From NCBI GenBank assembly GCA_963831105.1, contig CAWHOS010000010.1, positions 1 through 64,000 of the forward strand: a stretch of 64,000 nt of DNA, written 5' to 3'. This DNA comes from DATFQI01 sp963831105 (GTDB taxonomy: Bacteria; Actinomycetota; Thermoleophilia; Solirubrobacterales; Solirubrobacteraceae). Within the stretch, counting starts at the first letter, position 1. Each line of letters begins with the position of its first letter. Positions 36,697 to 44,400 of this stretch are shown here, piece after piece. The position numbers were made by a program, and so were the translations under genes. The notes under the pieces were generated by a model. It made no database searches. It had not been told where the DNA came from and was given only the letters and a program-made list of their open reading frames with translations.

Positions 36697-36968
36697 CCCA
36701 CGCCATCGTCCTCATCCAGGCCGACCGGTCGGCCATCAAGACCCTCGGCGGCGCGCTGGCCGACGTCGAAGGCGTGGCCGAGGCGTACTCGGTCACCGGC
36801 GAGTGGGACTACGTCGCGATGCTGCGGGTGCGCGATCCGGCCGAGGTGGCCGAGGTCGTCACCCAGCGCTTCGCGGACCTGCCGGGGATCGAGAAGACGC
36901 AGACGCTGGTGGCGTTCGAGGTCTTCTCACAGCACGACCTCGAAGCCCTGTTCTCGATCGGCAGCTAG
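36693..36968 (+). CDS. stand-alone Lrp/AsnC-type ligand-binding (RAM) domain
   Basis: 91 residues from ATG 36693, overlapping the hydrolase stop. The whole protein is an AsnC ligand-binding fold (AIVLIQADRSAIKTLGGALADVEGVAEAYSVTGEWDYVA) without a DNA-binding helix-turn-helix. Such proteins sense amino acids or partner with other regulators. Its coupling to the metallo-hydrolase suggests a shared metabolite; that is inference. Confidence 0.85.
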   Translation: MTHAIVLIQADRSAIKTLGGALADVEGVAEAYSVTGEWDYVAMLRVRDPAEVAEVVTQRFADLPGIEKTQTLVAFEVFSQHDLEALFSIGS

Positions 36969-36975
36969 AGCGCGC

Positions 36976-37150
36976 TTATGGCTGGTCCTGCCAGCCCCGC
37001 GCGAACCAGAGCGGGCGGTCCTTCCAGTCGTGCGCCATCAGCGCGCTCCCCGTGGCCAAGGCGACGGCACCGATGCCGGCCAGCAGCGCGCCGGTGGCGC
37101 CATGGTGGCAGCGCTGGCCGCGGATCCAAAGCCTGCGGTAGCTGGCGATC
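36976..37150 (-). CDS. possible small membrane protein, start not identifiable
   Basis: On the minus strand a frame ending TAA 36976 reads TIASYRRLWIRGQRCHHG, then GALLAGIGAVALATGSALMA and HDWKDRPLWFARGWQDQP. A hydrophobic helix between charged ends looks like a real short membrane protein. No ATG, GTG or TTG occurs in frame between the upstream stop near 37190 and the conserved part, so it may be truncated or carry an indel. Confidence 0.35.
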
Positions 37151-37207
37151 GTAGTGAAGGGGCTTGCGGACGAGCTCTGGTGACATCAGCGGCCTCGTGA
37201 GACTGAG

Positions 37208-37558
37208 GTGATACCCGTCTTATCGGCATTTCGTACCCATCGCTACAAGACTTTCGTCGGGATTTTCTTGACCCTCTCACTGGCCGGTTGCATAGGGGGA
37301 GGCCCGAAAGCCACTCTTTCGGTGGGTGCCGAGGGCTTCGAGCCGCCCGTCGTCACCGTCGACGCCGGGAAGTCGTTCGATCTCGAGGTCGTCAACGACA
37401 CGCGGGCGGTGCAGACGGTCACCGTCGAGGGGCGCCCGCCGTTGCGCGTCGCGCCCGGTGAGACGAGCACGCGCCAGATCGACTCCCTGAAGGCCGGCGA
37501 TCACCGCGTGACGCTCGAGGGCGCGCCGTTCGAGGCGACCGTGCGGGCCGAGGAGTAG
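37208..37558 (+). CDS. small lipoprotein with cupredoxin-like fold
   Basis: 116 residues from GTG 37208. Lipobox LAGC (Cys about 28) is followed by a single beta-sandwich domain (SVGAEGFEPPVVTVDAGKSFDLEVVN) like the N-terminal half of cupredoxin/EfeO-type domains. The copper ligands Cys and Met are not visible, so metal binding is doubtful. Ten bases before the di-iron protein gene. Confidence 0.6.
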   Translation: MIPVLSAFRTHRYKTFVGIFLTLSLAGCIGGGPKATLSVGAEGFEPPVVTVDAGKSFDLEVVNDTRAVQTVTVEGRPPLRVAPGETSTRQIDSLKAGDHRVTLEGAPFEATVRAEE

Positions 37559-37567
37559 GGTCGCGCC

Positions 37568-38482
37568 ATGGCGGACGCCCGCACGGAGCGGCTCGACTTC
37601 CAGGCCACGAGCGACCCGGCGCTGCTCGCGTCGGCCGACCGCGGGGAGTCGCACCTGCTCACGTATCCGAAGCTCTACGAGCTGTGGGAGCGCCAGCAGT
37701 GGGCGACGCAGGACCTGGACTTCTCCGAGGACCGCGTGGACTGGCACGAGCGCTTCGACGACGACGAGCGCTTCCAGCGCATGTACGGGCTGTCGGCGTT
37801 CTTCGTCGGCGAGCAGCGCGTCGCCGCCGAGCTCGGTCCGATGATGCGCGCCGCGCCCGACGAGGACATGCGGCTGTTCCTGTGCACGCAGATCGCCGAC
37901 GAGGCACGCCACGTGGCGTTCTTCGACCGCTTCTACTCCGAGGTCGGCGTGCTCGAGACCGAGGGGCTGGAGGAGCGCCTCGCCGAGACCTCCCAGCACC
38001 TCAACCCGGAGTTCGGCGAGCTGTTCGACGAGATGCTCAAGCGGCGGGTCGACCGGCTGGCGGTCGAGCCCGAGGACCTCGAGTGCCTCGTCGAGGCCGT
38101 GACGATCTACCACATGGTCATCGAGGGCATGCTCGCCCTCACCGGCCAGCACTTCATCACGGACTACAACGAGCGGATGGGGACGCTGCCGGGCTTCGTG
38201 AAGGGCTTCACGCTCGTGGCCCGCGACGAGCACCGCCACGTCGCGTTCGGCGCGCGCTTCCTGCGCGACATGGCGCGCCGCGACCCGCGCCACACCGAGG
38301 CGATCCAGCGCACGCTCGCGGAGGTCGCGCCGGTCGCCGACGGCGTGCTGCGCCCGAAGTGGTTCGACGGCACCGACGACGAGCCGATGCTGTTCGGCGT
38401 CTCCGTCGCCGAGACGCGCGCGTTCGCGCTGAAGGCGCTCGAGCGCCGCATGAAGGTCATCGGCCTCGTGGCGGCCGCGTGA
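37568..38482 (+). CDS. R2-like di-iron/Mn-Fe ferritin-fold protein (R2lox or RNR R2 family)
   Basis: 304 residues from ATG 37568. A four-helix carboxylate-bridged metal site is visible: FFVGEQRVAAE, then QIADEARHVAFF (ExxH), TIYHMVIEGML (Glu, with Tyr five residues before it) and LVARDEHRHVAFG (ExxH). The Tyr-to-Glu spacing matches the crosslinking tyrosine of R2-like ligand-binding oxidases. No RNR large subunit is adjacent, so R2lox is preferred over class I RNR R2. The stop overlaps the CsaA start (GTGA). Confidence 0.82.
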   Translation: MADARTERLDFQATSDPALLASADRGESHLLTYPKLYELWERQQWATQDLDFSEDRVDWHERFDDDERFQRMYGLSAFFVGEQRVAAELGPMMRAAPDEDMRLFLCTQIADEARHVAFFDRFYSEVGVLETEGLEERLAETSQHLNPEFGELFDEMLKRRVDRLAVEPEDLECLVEAVTIYHMVIEGMLALTGQHFITDYNERMGTLPGFVKGFTLVARDEHRHVAFGARFLRDMARRDPRHTEAIQRTLAEVAPVADGVLRPKWFDGTDDEPMLFGVSVAETRAFALKALERRMKVIGLVAAA

Positions 38483-38814
38483 GCGAGATCGTCTACGACG
38501 ACTTCGCGAAGGTCGACATGCGGGTCGGGCGCGTCGTCGCCGTCGAGGACTTCCCCGAGGCGCGCAAGCCGGCCTGGAAGCTCACGATCGACTTCGGCCC
38601 CGAGATCGGGCACAAGCGCTCCTCCGCGCAGGTCACGAACTACTCGCGCGAGCAGCTCGAGGGCCGGCGCGTGGTCGCGGTCGTCAACTTCCCTCCGCGC
38701 CAGATCGGTCCGGTGCGCTCGGAGGTGCTCGTGCTCGGCGCCTCGGACGAGGAGGGCCGCGTGATCCTGCTTGCCCCGGACGCCGACGTGCCCCTCGGCG
38801 CCCGGATCCACTAG
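38479..38814 (+). CDS. csaA: CsaA-like tRNA-binding domain chaperone
   Basis: 111 residues from GTG 38479, overlapping the stop of the di-iron gene. A stand-alone OB-fold tRNA-binding domain with DFAKVDMRVGRVVAVEDFP, ARKPAWKLTIDFG, SSAQVTNYSREQLEGR and VLVLGASDEEGRVILLAPD, diagnostic for CsaA. It binds tRNA or acts as an export chaperone. The stop shares a CTAG with the convergent methyltransferase. Confidence 0.9.
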   Translation: MSEIVYDDFAKVDMRVGRVVAVEDFPEARKPAWKLTIDFGPEIGHKRSSAQVTNYSREQLEGRRVVAVVNFPPRQIGPVRSEVLVLGASDEEGRVILLAPDADVPLGARIH

Positions 38815-39938
38815 CGCAGCGGGGTTCCGGCCAGGCCCCAGCGCCGCGGGCCGTCCGGGTCCGCGAAGGCCGCCGCCCGCAGCATGTTGCCGCGATTGCC
38901 GCGGTCGATGGCCGCGCGCAGCCGCCGCTGCTCGCGCGGCCGCAGGCGCGAGGTGCCGTTCTCGACGGGCTCGCTGTACCAGGGCGGCATCACGGCGGCG
39001 GCGAAGCCGGCGTCGCGCAGCAGCCGGCGCAGCGGCTCGGGCGAGAACATCACGAGGTGGTTGGGCGTGAAGCCGCCCCACGCCTCCAGCTCGCGCTTGA
39101 GCTTGAGCGAGCCGGCGTTGACGGTCAGCAGCAGCAGGACGCCGTCGGGCGCGAGCAGCGAGCGCAGCATCCGCACGTCCTCGAGCGGGCGCGGCAGGTG
39201 CGCGAGGACCGACCACATCGTGATCACGTCGAACCCGCCCGCCGCGATCTCGGGGATCTCCGACGGCGATCCGTGGTGGACGTTCGCGCCGCTCGGCTTG
39301 CGCCGGGCGGCCTCGACTGCATCCTCCGCGAGATCGACCCCGTAGCACGCGAACCCGCGCTCGTGGGCGAGGTCGAGGAACAGCCCGTTGCCGCAGCCGA
39401 AGTCCAGCAGCCGCCGCCCGGCGCCGTCCGCGAACAGCTCCCCGAACGGCGCCATCGTCGTCTCGTAGCGGCGGAGCCGCTTGCGCGTGTACTTGCCGGC
39501 GAGGAACTGCGCGTAGCGCCCGGAGCTGTAGAGGTCACCGAGCCGCTCGGGCCGGATGCCGGGATGCCGGTAGAGCAGGCCGCAGGACGGGCAGCGGACC
39601 ACGTGGTAGTTCCAGCGCGGCACCTTGCGCCGGTGGTCGTAGGCGTGCAGCAGCGGCCGCATCCGCCGGTGACCGCACAACACGCAGCCGACGGGGACCT
39701 CGATCTCCGCGCCCCGGCGCTCGGGATCGGCGACCCGCGCCGCGTGCTCCTCCGGCGTGAGCTCGGGCGCCCGGCGGATCCGCGCCGCCCAGCGCAGCTC
39801 GAGCAGCCTGTCGACTCCCGGGAGCGTCAGGTGCCACGCCGAGCGGGGCGGCAGGACGCGGCGGGCGAGCCGCACGGCGCGGCGCCGGACGGCGCGTTTG
39901 GCTGGCAGCGCGAGCTGCACGAGCGCATCGTGACGCAC
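38811..39938 (-). CDS. SAM-dependent methyltransferase with N-terminal zinc motif
   Basis: 375 residues from ATG 39938. Two cysteine pairs (CVLCGHRR, CPSCGLLYRHP) at about residues 83-125 form a zinc ribbon. A class I methyltransferase domain follows with LLDFGCGNGLFLDLA, CYGVDLAEDAVE and VITMWSVLAHLPRPLEDV. The architecture is that of the C-methyltransferase/hypothetical glycan-modifying type. The substrate is unknown and no sugar biosynthesis genes are adjacent. Confidence 0.82.
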   Translation of the reverse strand: MRHDALVQLALPAKRAVRRRAVRLARRVLPPRSAWHLTLPGVDRLLELRWAARIRRAPELTPEEHAARVADPERRGAEIEVPVGCVLCGHRRMRPLLHAYDHRRKVPRWNYHVVRCPSCGLLYRHPGIRPERLGDLYSSGRYAQFLAGKYTRKRLRRYETTMAPFGELFADGAGRRLLDFGCGNGLFLDLAHERGFACYGVDLAEDAVEAARRKPSGANVHHGSPSEIPEIAAGGFDVITMWSVLAHLPRPLEDVRMLRSLLAPDGVLLLLTVNAGSLKLKRELEAWGGFTPNHLVMFSPEPLRRLLRDAGFAAAVMPPWYSEPVENGTSRLRPREQRRLRAAIDRGNRGNMLRAAAFADPDGPRRWGLAGTPLR

Positions 39939-39967
39939 GCGGCGTCAGCGTGAGCGCCGGGCGAGAG

Positions 39968-41497
39968 TCAGGACGCCGGCGGCGCCGGGTCGGGCGTCGC
40001 CTCGGGCGTGGGAGCCGGGGTCGGCTCGGGAGTCGGGGTGACCGTCGGGTCGGGCGTCGGCTCCGGCGTCGGCTCCGTGGTCGGGCCCGGCGTCGGCTCC
40101 GGCGTGGGCTTGGCGGTCTGCTCCGGCGGCGGCTGGGTGGCGGCCGGCTGCGTGGAGTCCGACGGCGGCGGCGTGGTGCCCGGGCCGAGCGAGCCGGAGC
40201 CGTGCTCGGCGGAGCCGGTGGTCTCGGTCGGCAGCATGCTCGTGTCGCCGTCGTGCTGCTCGGTGTTCGGCGCCGCGGCGTCGTCCTCGCCGGCGGGCAG
40301 CGGCTTCGCGGCGACCTCGCGGCCGGCGGCCGGGTCGGTCTCCACGGGCTTGGCGGCGTCCTTGGTCGACGGCTTGGCTCCGCCCTGGTCGCCGGGCTCG
40401 GCGGCGGGCTGCGGGGCGGAGCGGACGGGCACCGGGACCGGCGTGGACTCCGCGGCGGCGGCGGGCGCCTGCGGCGCGACGGCGGCGACCGTGGTCGCGC
40501 CGCCCTTGAAGCGGTCCTTGCCGGCGACGTGCTTGACCTCCGCGGCGCCGGCGGTGACGATCGCGGCGGCGGCGAGCCCGGCGACCGCCTTGGTCGCGAG
40601 CGTGGTCATGCCGGCCTGCAGCGCGCCACCCGCGGCGGCCGCGCCGCCTGCGCCGGCGGCCGCGGTGCCGCCCGAGGCGGCGGCGGTCGTGCCGAGCTGG
40701 GCGAGGATCGTCTTCTTGAGCAGGAACAGCGGGCCGACCGGATAGAGCATGGCCATCGCGCGGTTGTTGGCGCGCAGCTGCTTGCGGAAGTGCGCGCAGC
40801 GCTCGCACGTGCGCAGGTGGCGGCGGACCGGGGCGGTCGTGCGGGCGATGCCCTCGGCGACGGCCCCGAGCTCCACGCGGACCTCGTCGCAGGACAGCAG
40901 GCGCGCCTGGGCGGCCTCGGCCAGCGAGACCCGCGCGCGCACGAGCAGCGACTTCACCGACGGGACGGTGGTCTCCATCGCCTCGGCGATCTGCTCGTAG
41001 GACAGCGCGTCGATCTCGCGCAGCAGCAGCGCGGTGCGCTGCGTCTCGGGCAGGTCCTGGACGTCGGCGATCAGGAGCCGGAACTCCTCGCGCTTGTGCA
41101 CCTTGTCGGCGGTGGTCAGGCCGCCCTCGGACAGGTGCACGTCCATCGAGTCCACGCCGACCGCGGTCGCGCGGCGCAGGTGGTTGAGCGAGCGGTTGCG
41201 CGCGATCCGGTACAGCCACGGCCGCACGTTGATCTCGCGCTCGTCCGCGAGGATCGCGTTGAACGCGGCCGCGAAGACCTCCTGCAGCACGTCCTCCGCG
41301 TCCTCCTTGGAGGACAGCATGTGGCGGCAGAACGCGAGGAGCCGCGACTGGTAGCGGCCCACGAGCGCCTCGAAGGCGCTGTGGTTGCCGCGTCTGACGA
41401 GCGCGATCAGGCGCTCGTCGGACTGCAGCCGCAACAGCGGCGAGCGTCCATGGAGCCCTGCTGCGGCTCCGCTCTGGTGTAGGGCAGACGATTCCAT
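39968..41497 (-). CDS. ECF sigma factor fused to zinc anti-sigma-like module, membrane helix and proline-rich tail
   Basis: 509 residues from ATG 41497 (a TTG at 41524 is an alternative). Sigma region 2 (FCRHMLSSKEDAEDVLQEVFAA) and region 4 (LPETQRTALLLREIDALSYEQIAEAM) are followed by a zinc-type motif HLRTCERCAHF (HxxxCxxC, the anti-sigma signature). Next come an Ala/Gly-rich linker, a hydrophobic helix (MTTLATKAVAGLAAAAIVTAG) and about 190 residues of Pro/Thr/Glu-rich, probably extracytoplasmic sequence ending in PTPEP repeats. A membrane-tethered sigma factor carrying its own brake is the likely design. Confidence 0.85.
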   Translation of the reverse strand: MESSALHQSGAAAGLHGRSPLLRLQSDERLIALVRRGNHSAFEALVGRYQSRLLAFCRHMLSSKEDAEDVLQEVFAAAFNAILADEREINVRPWLYRIARNRSLNHLRRATAVGVDSMDVHLSEGGLTTADKVHKREEFRLLIADVQDLPETQRTALLLREIDALSYEQIAEAMETTVPSVKSLLVRARVSLAEAAQARLLSCDEVRVELGAVAEGIARTTAPVRRHLRTCERCAHFRKQLRANNRAMAMLYPVGPLFLLKKTILAQLGTTAAASGGTAAAGAGGAAAAGGALQAGMTTLATKAVAGLAAAAIVTAGAAEVKHVAGKDRFKGGATTVAAVAPQAPAAAAESTPVPVPVRSAPQPAAEPGDQGGAKPSTKDAAKPVETDPAAGREVAAKPLPAGEDDAAAPNTEQHDGDTSMLPTETTGSAEHGSGSLGPGTTPPPSDSTQPAATQPPPEQTAKPTPEPTPGPTTEPTPEPTPDPTVTPTPEPTPAPTPEATPDPAPPAS

Positions 41498-41603
41498 GCG
41501 GAAGACCAGTCCCGCCGGGAACAACTCCGGGGAGGCGGGAAAGTTGCGAGATATGCAGGGTAGCGGCGGCCCTTAAGGCTGGATGTGCTTCGGTTCCGGG
41601 CTT

Positions 41604-41694
41604 CGAGTCCGGAGTTGTTCGGTCTGAGGCCGAGTAACTGCGGACTCGACCCCCCGGTGGGACCCGCCCTCCCTACCCAGCCGCCGTTGACGTT
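41604..41694. repeat. structured repeat element, copy 2
   Basis: A hairpin at 41604-41648 pairs CGAGTCCG with CGGACTCG and, inside, AGTT/AACT and TCGG/CCGA. The shape matches copy 1 with different paired bases. Twenty bases later the same 26-base block as in copy 1 occurs at 41669-41694 (contains CCCAGCCGCCGTTGACGTT). It lies between the sigma gene start and tRNA-Leu. The outer closing arm of copy 1 is not seen here. Confidence 0.55.
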
Positions 41695-41710
41695 ACGGTT
41701 GGCCTTGCTG

Positions 41711-41793
41711 GCCCGGGTGGCGGAACGGCAGACGCTGCGCTCTTAAAAAGCGCTGCCCGCAAGGGCGTGTGGGTTCGAGTCCCACCCCGGGCA
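41711..41793 (+). tRNA. tRNA-Leu (anticodon UAA)
   Basis: Acceptor GCCCGGG (41711-41717) pairs with CCCGGGC (41786-41792), discriminator A. Anticodon stem-loop GCGCTCTTAAAAAGCGC carries TAA. A long variable arm (GCCCGCAAGGGC) marks a class II leucine tRNA. The T arm GTGGG-TTCGAGT-CCCAC is perfect. CCA is not encoded. Confidence 0.95.
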
Positions 41794-41808
41794 TGTGGCA
41801 TGCCACAT
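41793..41808. terminator. 16-base perfect palindrome after tRNA-Leu
   Basis: ATGTGGCATGCCACAT begins at the tRNA discriminator base and is perfectly self-complementary. It may help 3' processing or termination between the tRNA and the convergent sugar-binding protein gene. An operator or attachment site is possible but unsupported. Confidence 0.4.
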
Positions 41809-41820
41809 GCCACGCGCGAG

Positions 41821-42835
41821 TCAGCGGATGGAGCGCTCGCTGAGCTCGAGCGCCTGGGCGGCGTTCTGGCGGGTCACGAAGTTCGCGCCCGTGGCGACGA
41901 CGTCGCCCTGGGCGGGCAGGATGCCGTAGCGGGCGCGGTTGGCGAGCATGACCACGGGCAGGTAGCCCTGGAGGTAGGGCTGCTGGTCGACGGCGAACAG
42001 GATCTTGCCCGCGTCGACCGCGCGCAGGACGTCCGGGCCGAGGTCGAAGGCGGCGATCTCGACGGTGCCGGCGCGGCGGGTGCCGGCGACGGCCTCCACG
42101 GCGTGCAGGCCGCCCACGGAGTTGGTGGCGAGGATGCCGTCGATCCGGTCGGAGACCACGGCCGAGGCGATCCTGTCCGGCGCGTCGGGGCTCTGGTCGT
42201 CGATCCCGAGCACGCGCGCGCTGCCGCCGACCGCGCGCATGGCGCGGCGCAGCCCGTCGCAGCGGGCGTCGAGGCCGACGTTGCCGACCTGCTGGTTCAC
42301 GCACAGCGCGCGGCGCACGCCCGCGCGTGCGAGGCGCCGGCCCGCGGCCAGCCCCGCGCGGTCCTCGGGCTGCCCGACGTGGGCGAGCACGCCGAGCGAG
42401 CGGAAGGCGTCGCTGCCGGAGTTGATCGTGATCACGGGGACGCCGGCCTTCACGGCGCGCTTGATCGCGGGCGAGAGCCCCGGCTCGGGGAAGGAGACCA
42501 CGAGCCCGTCCGGCTTGGACGCGACCGCGTCGTCGACGAGCTCGATCATGCGCGGCAGCGAGTAGACGTCCGGGGCCTCGTAGCCGACCTGCACGTTCAT
42601 CTGGCGCTGCGCCGCCTCGACGCCCGTGCGCACGATCGCCCAGAACGGGCTCGAGGCCTGGCCGTGCGTCACGACCGCGATCCTCGGCGTGTCCTCGGTG
42701 GCCGGGGCGCCGGGCGCCTCGCTCGCTCTGCGGCTCGCCGCCGGTGACGGTGATCGACGGCTCCTGGCGGACGGTCGTCTCGCCGCAGCCCGCGAGCGCC
42801 GCCAGGAGCAGGAGGAGGGCGGCGTACCGGGCCAT
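41821..42835 (-). CDS. sugar ABC transporter substrate-binding lipoprotein (RbsB-like), frameshifted near 42720
   Basis: ATG 42835 begins a lipoprotein signal (LLLLLAALAGCGE). The frame changes near 42715-42725, then a type I periplasmic binding protein follows (RIAVVTHGQASSPFWAIVRTGVE, DGLVVSFPEPGLSPAI, VITINSGSD, ATNSVGGLHAVEAV, FAVDQQPYLQGYLPV) to TGA 41821, about 338 residues. It captures a sugar or related ligand. No permease or ATPase gene is adjacent, so it is an orphan binding protein or signals to a distant system. Confidence 0.8.
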
Positions 42836-42880
42836 CTCGGGCGCACTCTAGGCAGGCGGGGGCGCCCGCGCAGTCGGGAT

Positions 42881-42892
42881 AACCGGCCGGTT
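42881..42892. promoter_or_regulatory. 12-base palindrome upstream of the MCE operon
   Basis: AACCGGCCGGTT lies in the 179-base divergent gap between the sugar-binding lipoprotein and the first MCE gene, 120 bases before the latter. A perfect palindrome here could be an operator. A second imperfect one (CTCCGAACGGAG) lies near 42949-42960. No regulator gene is adjacent. Confidence 0.35.
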
Positions 42893-43014
42893 TGTGCGCC
42901 GATCACGCGGAACCGCAAGTTTCGGACGCCCGCCGCGTTTGAAGCCTTCTCCGAACGGAGACGTTTTCACGGCCTAGATCCGGGGGATCGGTCACACGAC
43001 TAAGTAGGGGGAGA

Positions 43015-44398
43015 TTGCGGGCTAGCGCACCCATCGCACGAATGATCGCTCTGCTCGCCATCGCGGCGGCCGCGGTCCTGGCTGCGCTGCTCCTGCTCGG
43101 CGGCGGCACCGGTGGATACACCGTCAAGGCCCGGTTCCAGAACGCCTCCCAGCTGGTGAAGGGCAACCTCGTGCAGGTGAGCGGCCAGGCGGTCGGCAAG
43201 GTCAAGAAGATCGACCTCACGTCGGACGGCCAGGCCGAGGTGACGATGTCGATCGACGAGGACCACGCGCCGCTGCGCCGCGGCACGCGCGCGATCGTGC
43301 GCCAGGCCTCGCTGTCGGGCATCGCGAACCGCTACGTGGACCTCACGCTGCCCGCCCAGACCGCGGCCAAGATCCCCGACGGCGGCGTGATCGGCCAGGA
43401 CGCGACCACGTCGGCGGTCGACCTGGACCAGCTCTTCAACACGCTCGACCCGCCCACCCGCAAGGACCTGCAGGCGGTGTTCAAGGGCTCCCAGAAGCAG
43501 TACGAGGGCCAGGGCCAGGCGATGAACGAGGGCCTGATGTACCTCAACCCGTCGCTGTCGGCGTCGAGCAAGCTCTTCAACGAGCTCAACCGCGACACGC
43601 CGCTGCTCGAACGCTTCGTCGTCGCGTCCTCCAAGCTCGTCACCGACGTCGCCGACCGCCGAGACCGACCTCGCCGGGCTCGTCGACAACCTCGCCACCA
43701 CGACGACCGCGATCGGCTCCGAGCAGGCCGCGCTGGCCGACGCGATCGGCCAGCTGCCGCCGTTCATGCGCCGGGCCAACACGACGTTCCTGAACCTGCG
43801 CGCGGCGCTCGACGACCTCGAGCCGCTCGTCGACGAGTCCAAGCCCGTCGCGAAGAAGCTGCGCCCGTTCATGGACGAGCTGCGCCCGCTCGCCCGCGAC
43901 GCGCGGCCGACCTTCGCCGACCTCGCCGAGATGCTGCGCCGGCCCGGCGCCGACAACGACGCGCTCGAGCTGACCCGCCTGCAGCCGTCGCTGCGCGACG
44001 CGACGGTGCGCGAGGTGGAGGCCAACGGCAAGGAGCGCCAGGCCGCCTTCCCGGCGATCACCCGCGCGCTGAAGGACTCCGCCCCGATCGTCGCCTCCGT
44101 CCGGCCGTACGCGCCGGACGCGCTCGGCTGGTTCGACGACTTCAGCCACTCCGGCATCTACGACGCGCTCGGCGCCGCCTCGCGCGTCGGCATCCACGCG
44201 AGCGCGTTCGTGGCCGCCAACGGCCAGCTCTCGCCCGTGCCGCCCGAGCTGCGCAGCGCCGCCTTCGAGTCGGCCGCGGCGCTCAACCAGCGCAACCGCT
44301 GCCCGGGCTCCGCCGAGCACAAGAACCCCGACGGCTCCAACCCGTACAAGCCGGCCGAGGTCGACTGCGATCCCAGCCAGGTGCTGCCGGGGAAGTAG
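43015..44398 (+). CDS. MCE/MlaD-family lipid-transport protein 1, frameshifted near 43655
   Basis: TTG 43015 follows AGGGG closely; ATG 43042 is the alternative start. One membrane helix (MIALLAIAAAAVLAALLLL), then the MCE domain (YTVKARFQNASQLVKGNLVQVSGQAVGKVKKIDL) and a long helical region (PFMRRANTTFLNLRAALDDLEPLV). At 43650-43660 the frame changes; removing one C from GCCGACCGCC restores DAETDLAGLVDNLA. Restored length about 460. First gene of the six-gene operon. Exported lipid shuttle component of an MCE transporter. Confidence 0.85.
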
Positions 44399-44400
44399 GC

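Noticed and set aside
37568..38482. R2-like protein considered as NrdB/NrdF of class I ribonucleotide reductase
   Set aside because: No large subunit, NrdH or NrdI nearby; spacing of the tyrosine to the third carboxylate fits R2-like oxidases, though not decisively.
41793..41808. Palindrome after tRNA-Leu considered as a phage or island attachment site
   Set aside because: No integrase gene and no repeat of the tRNA 3' end in the window; adjacent genes are not island-like.
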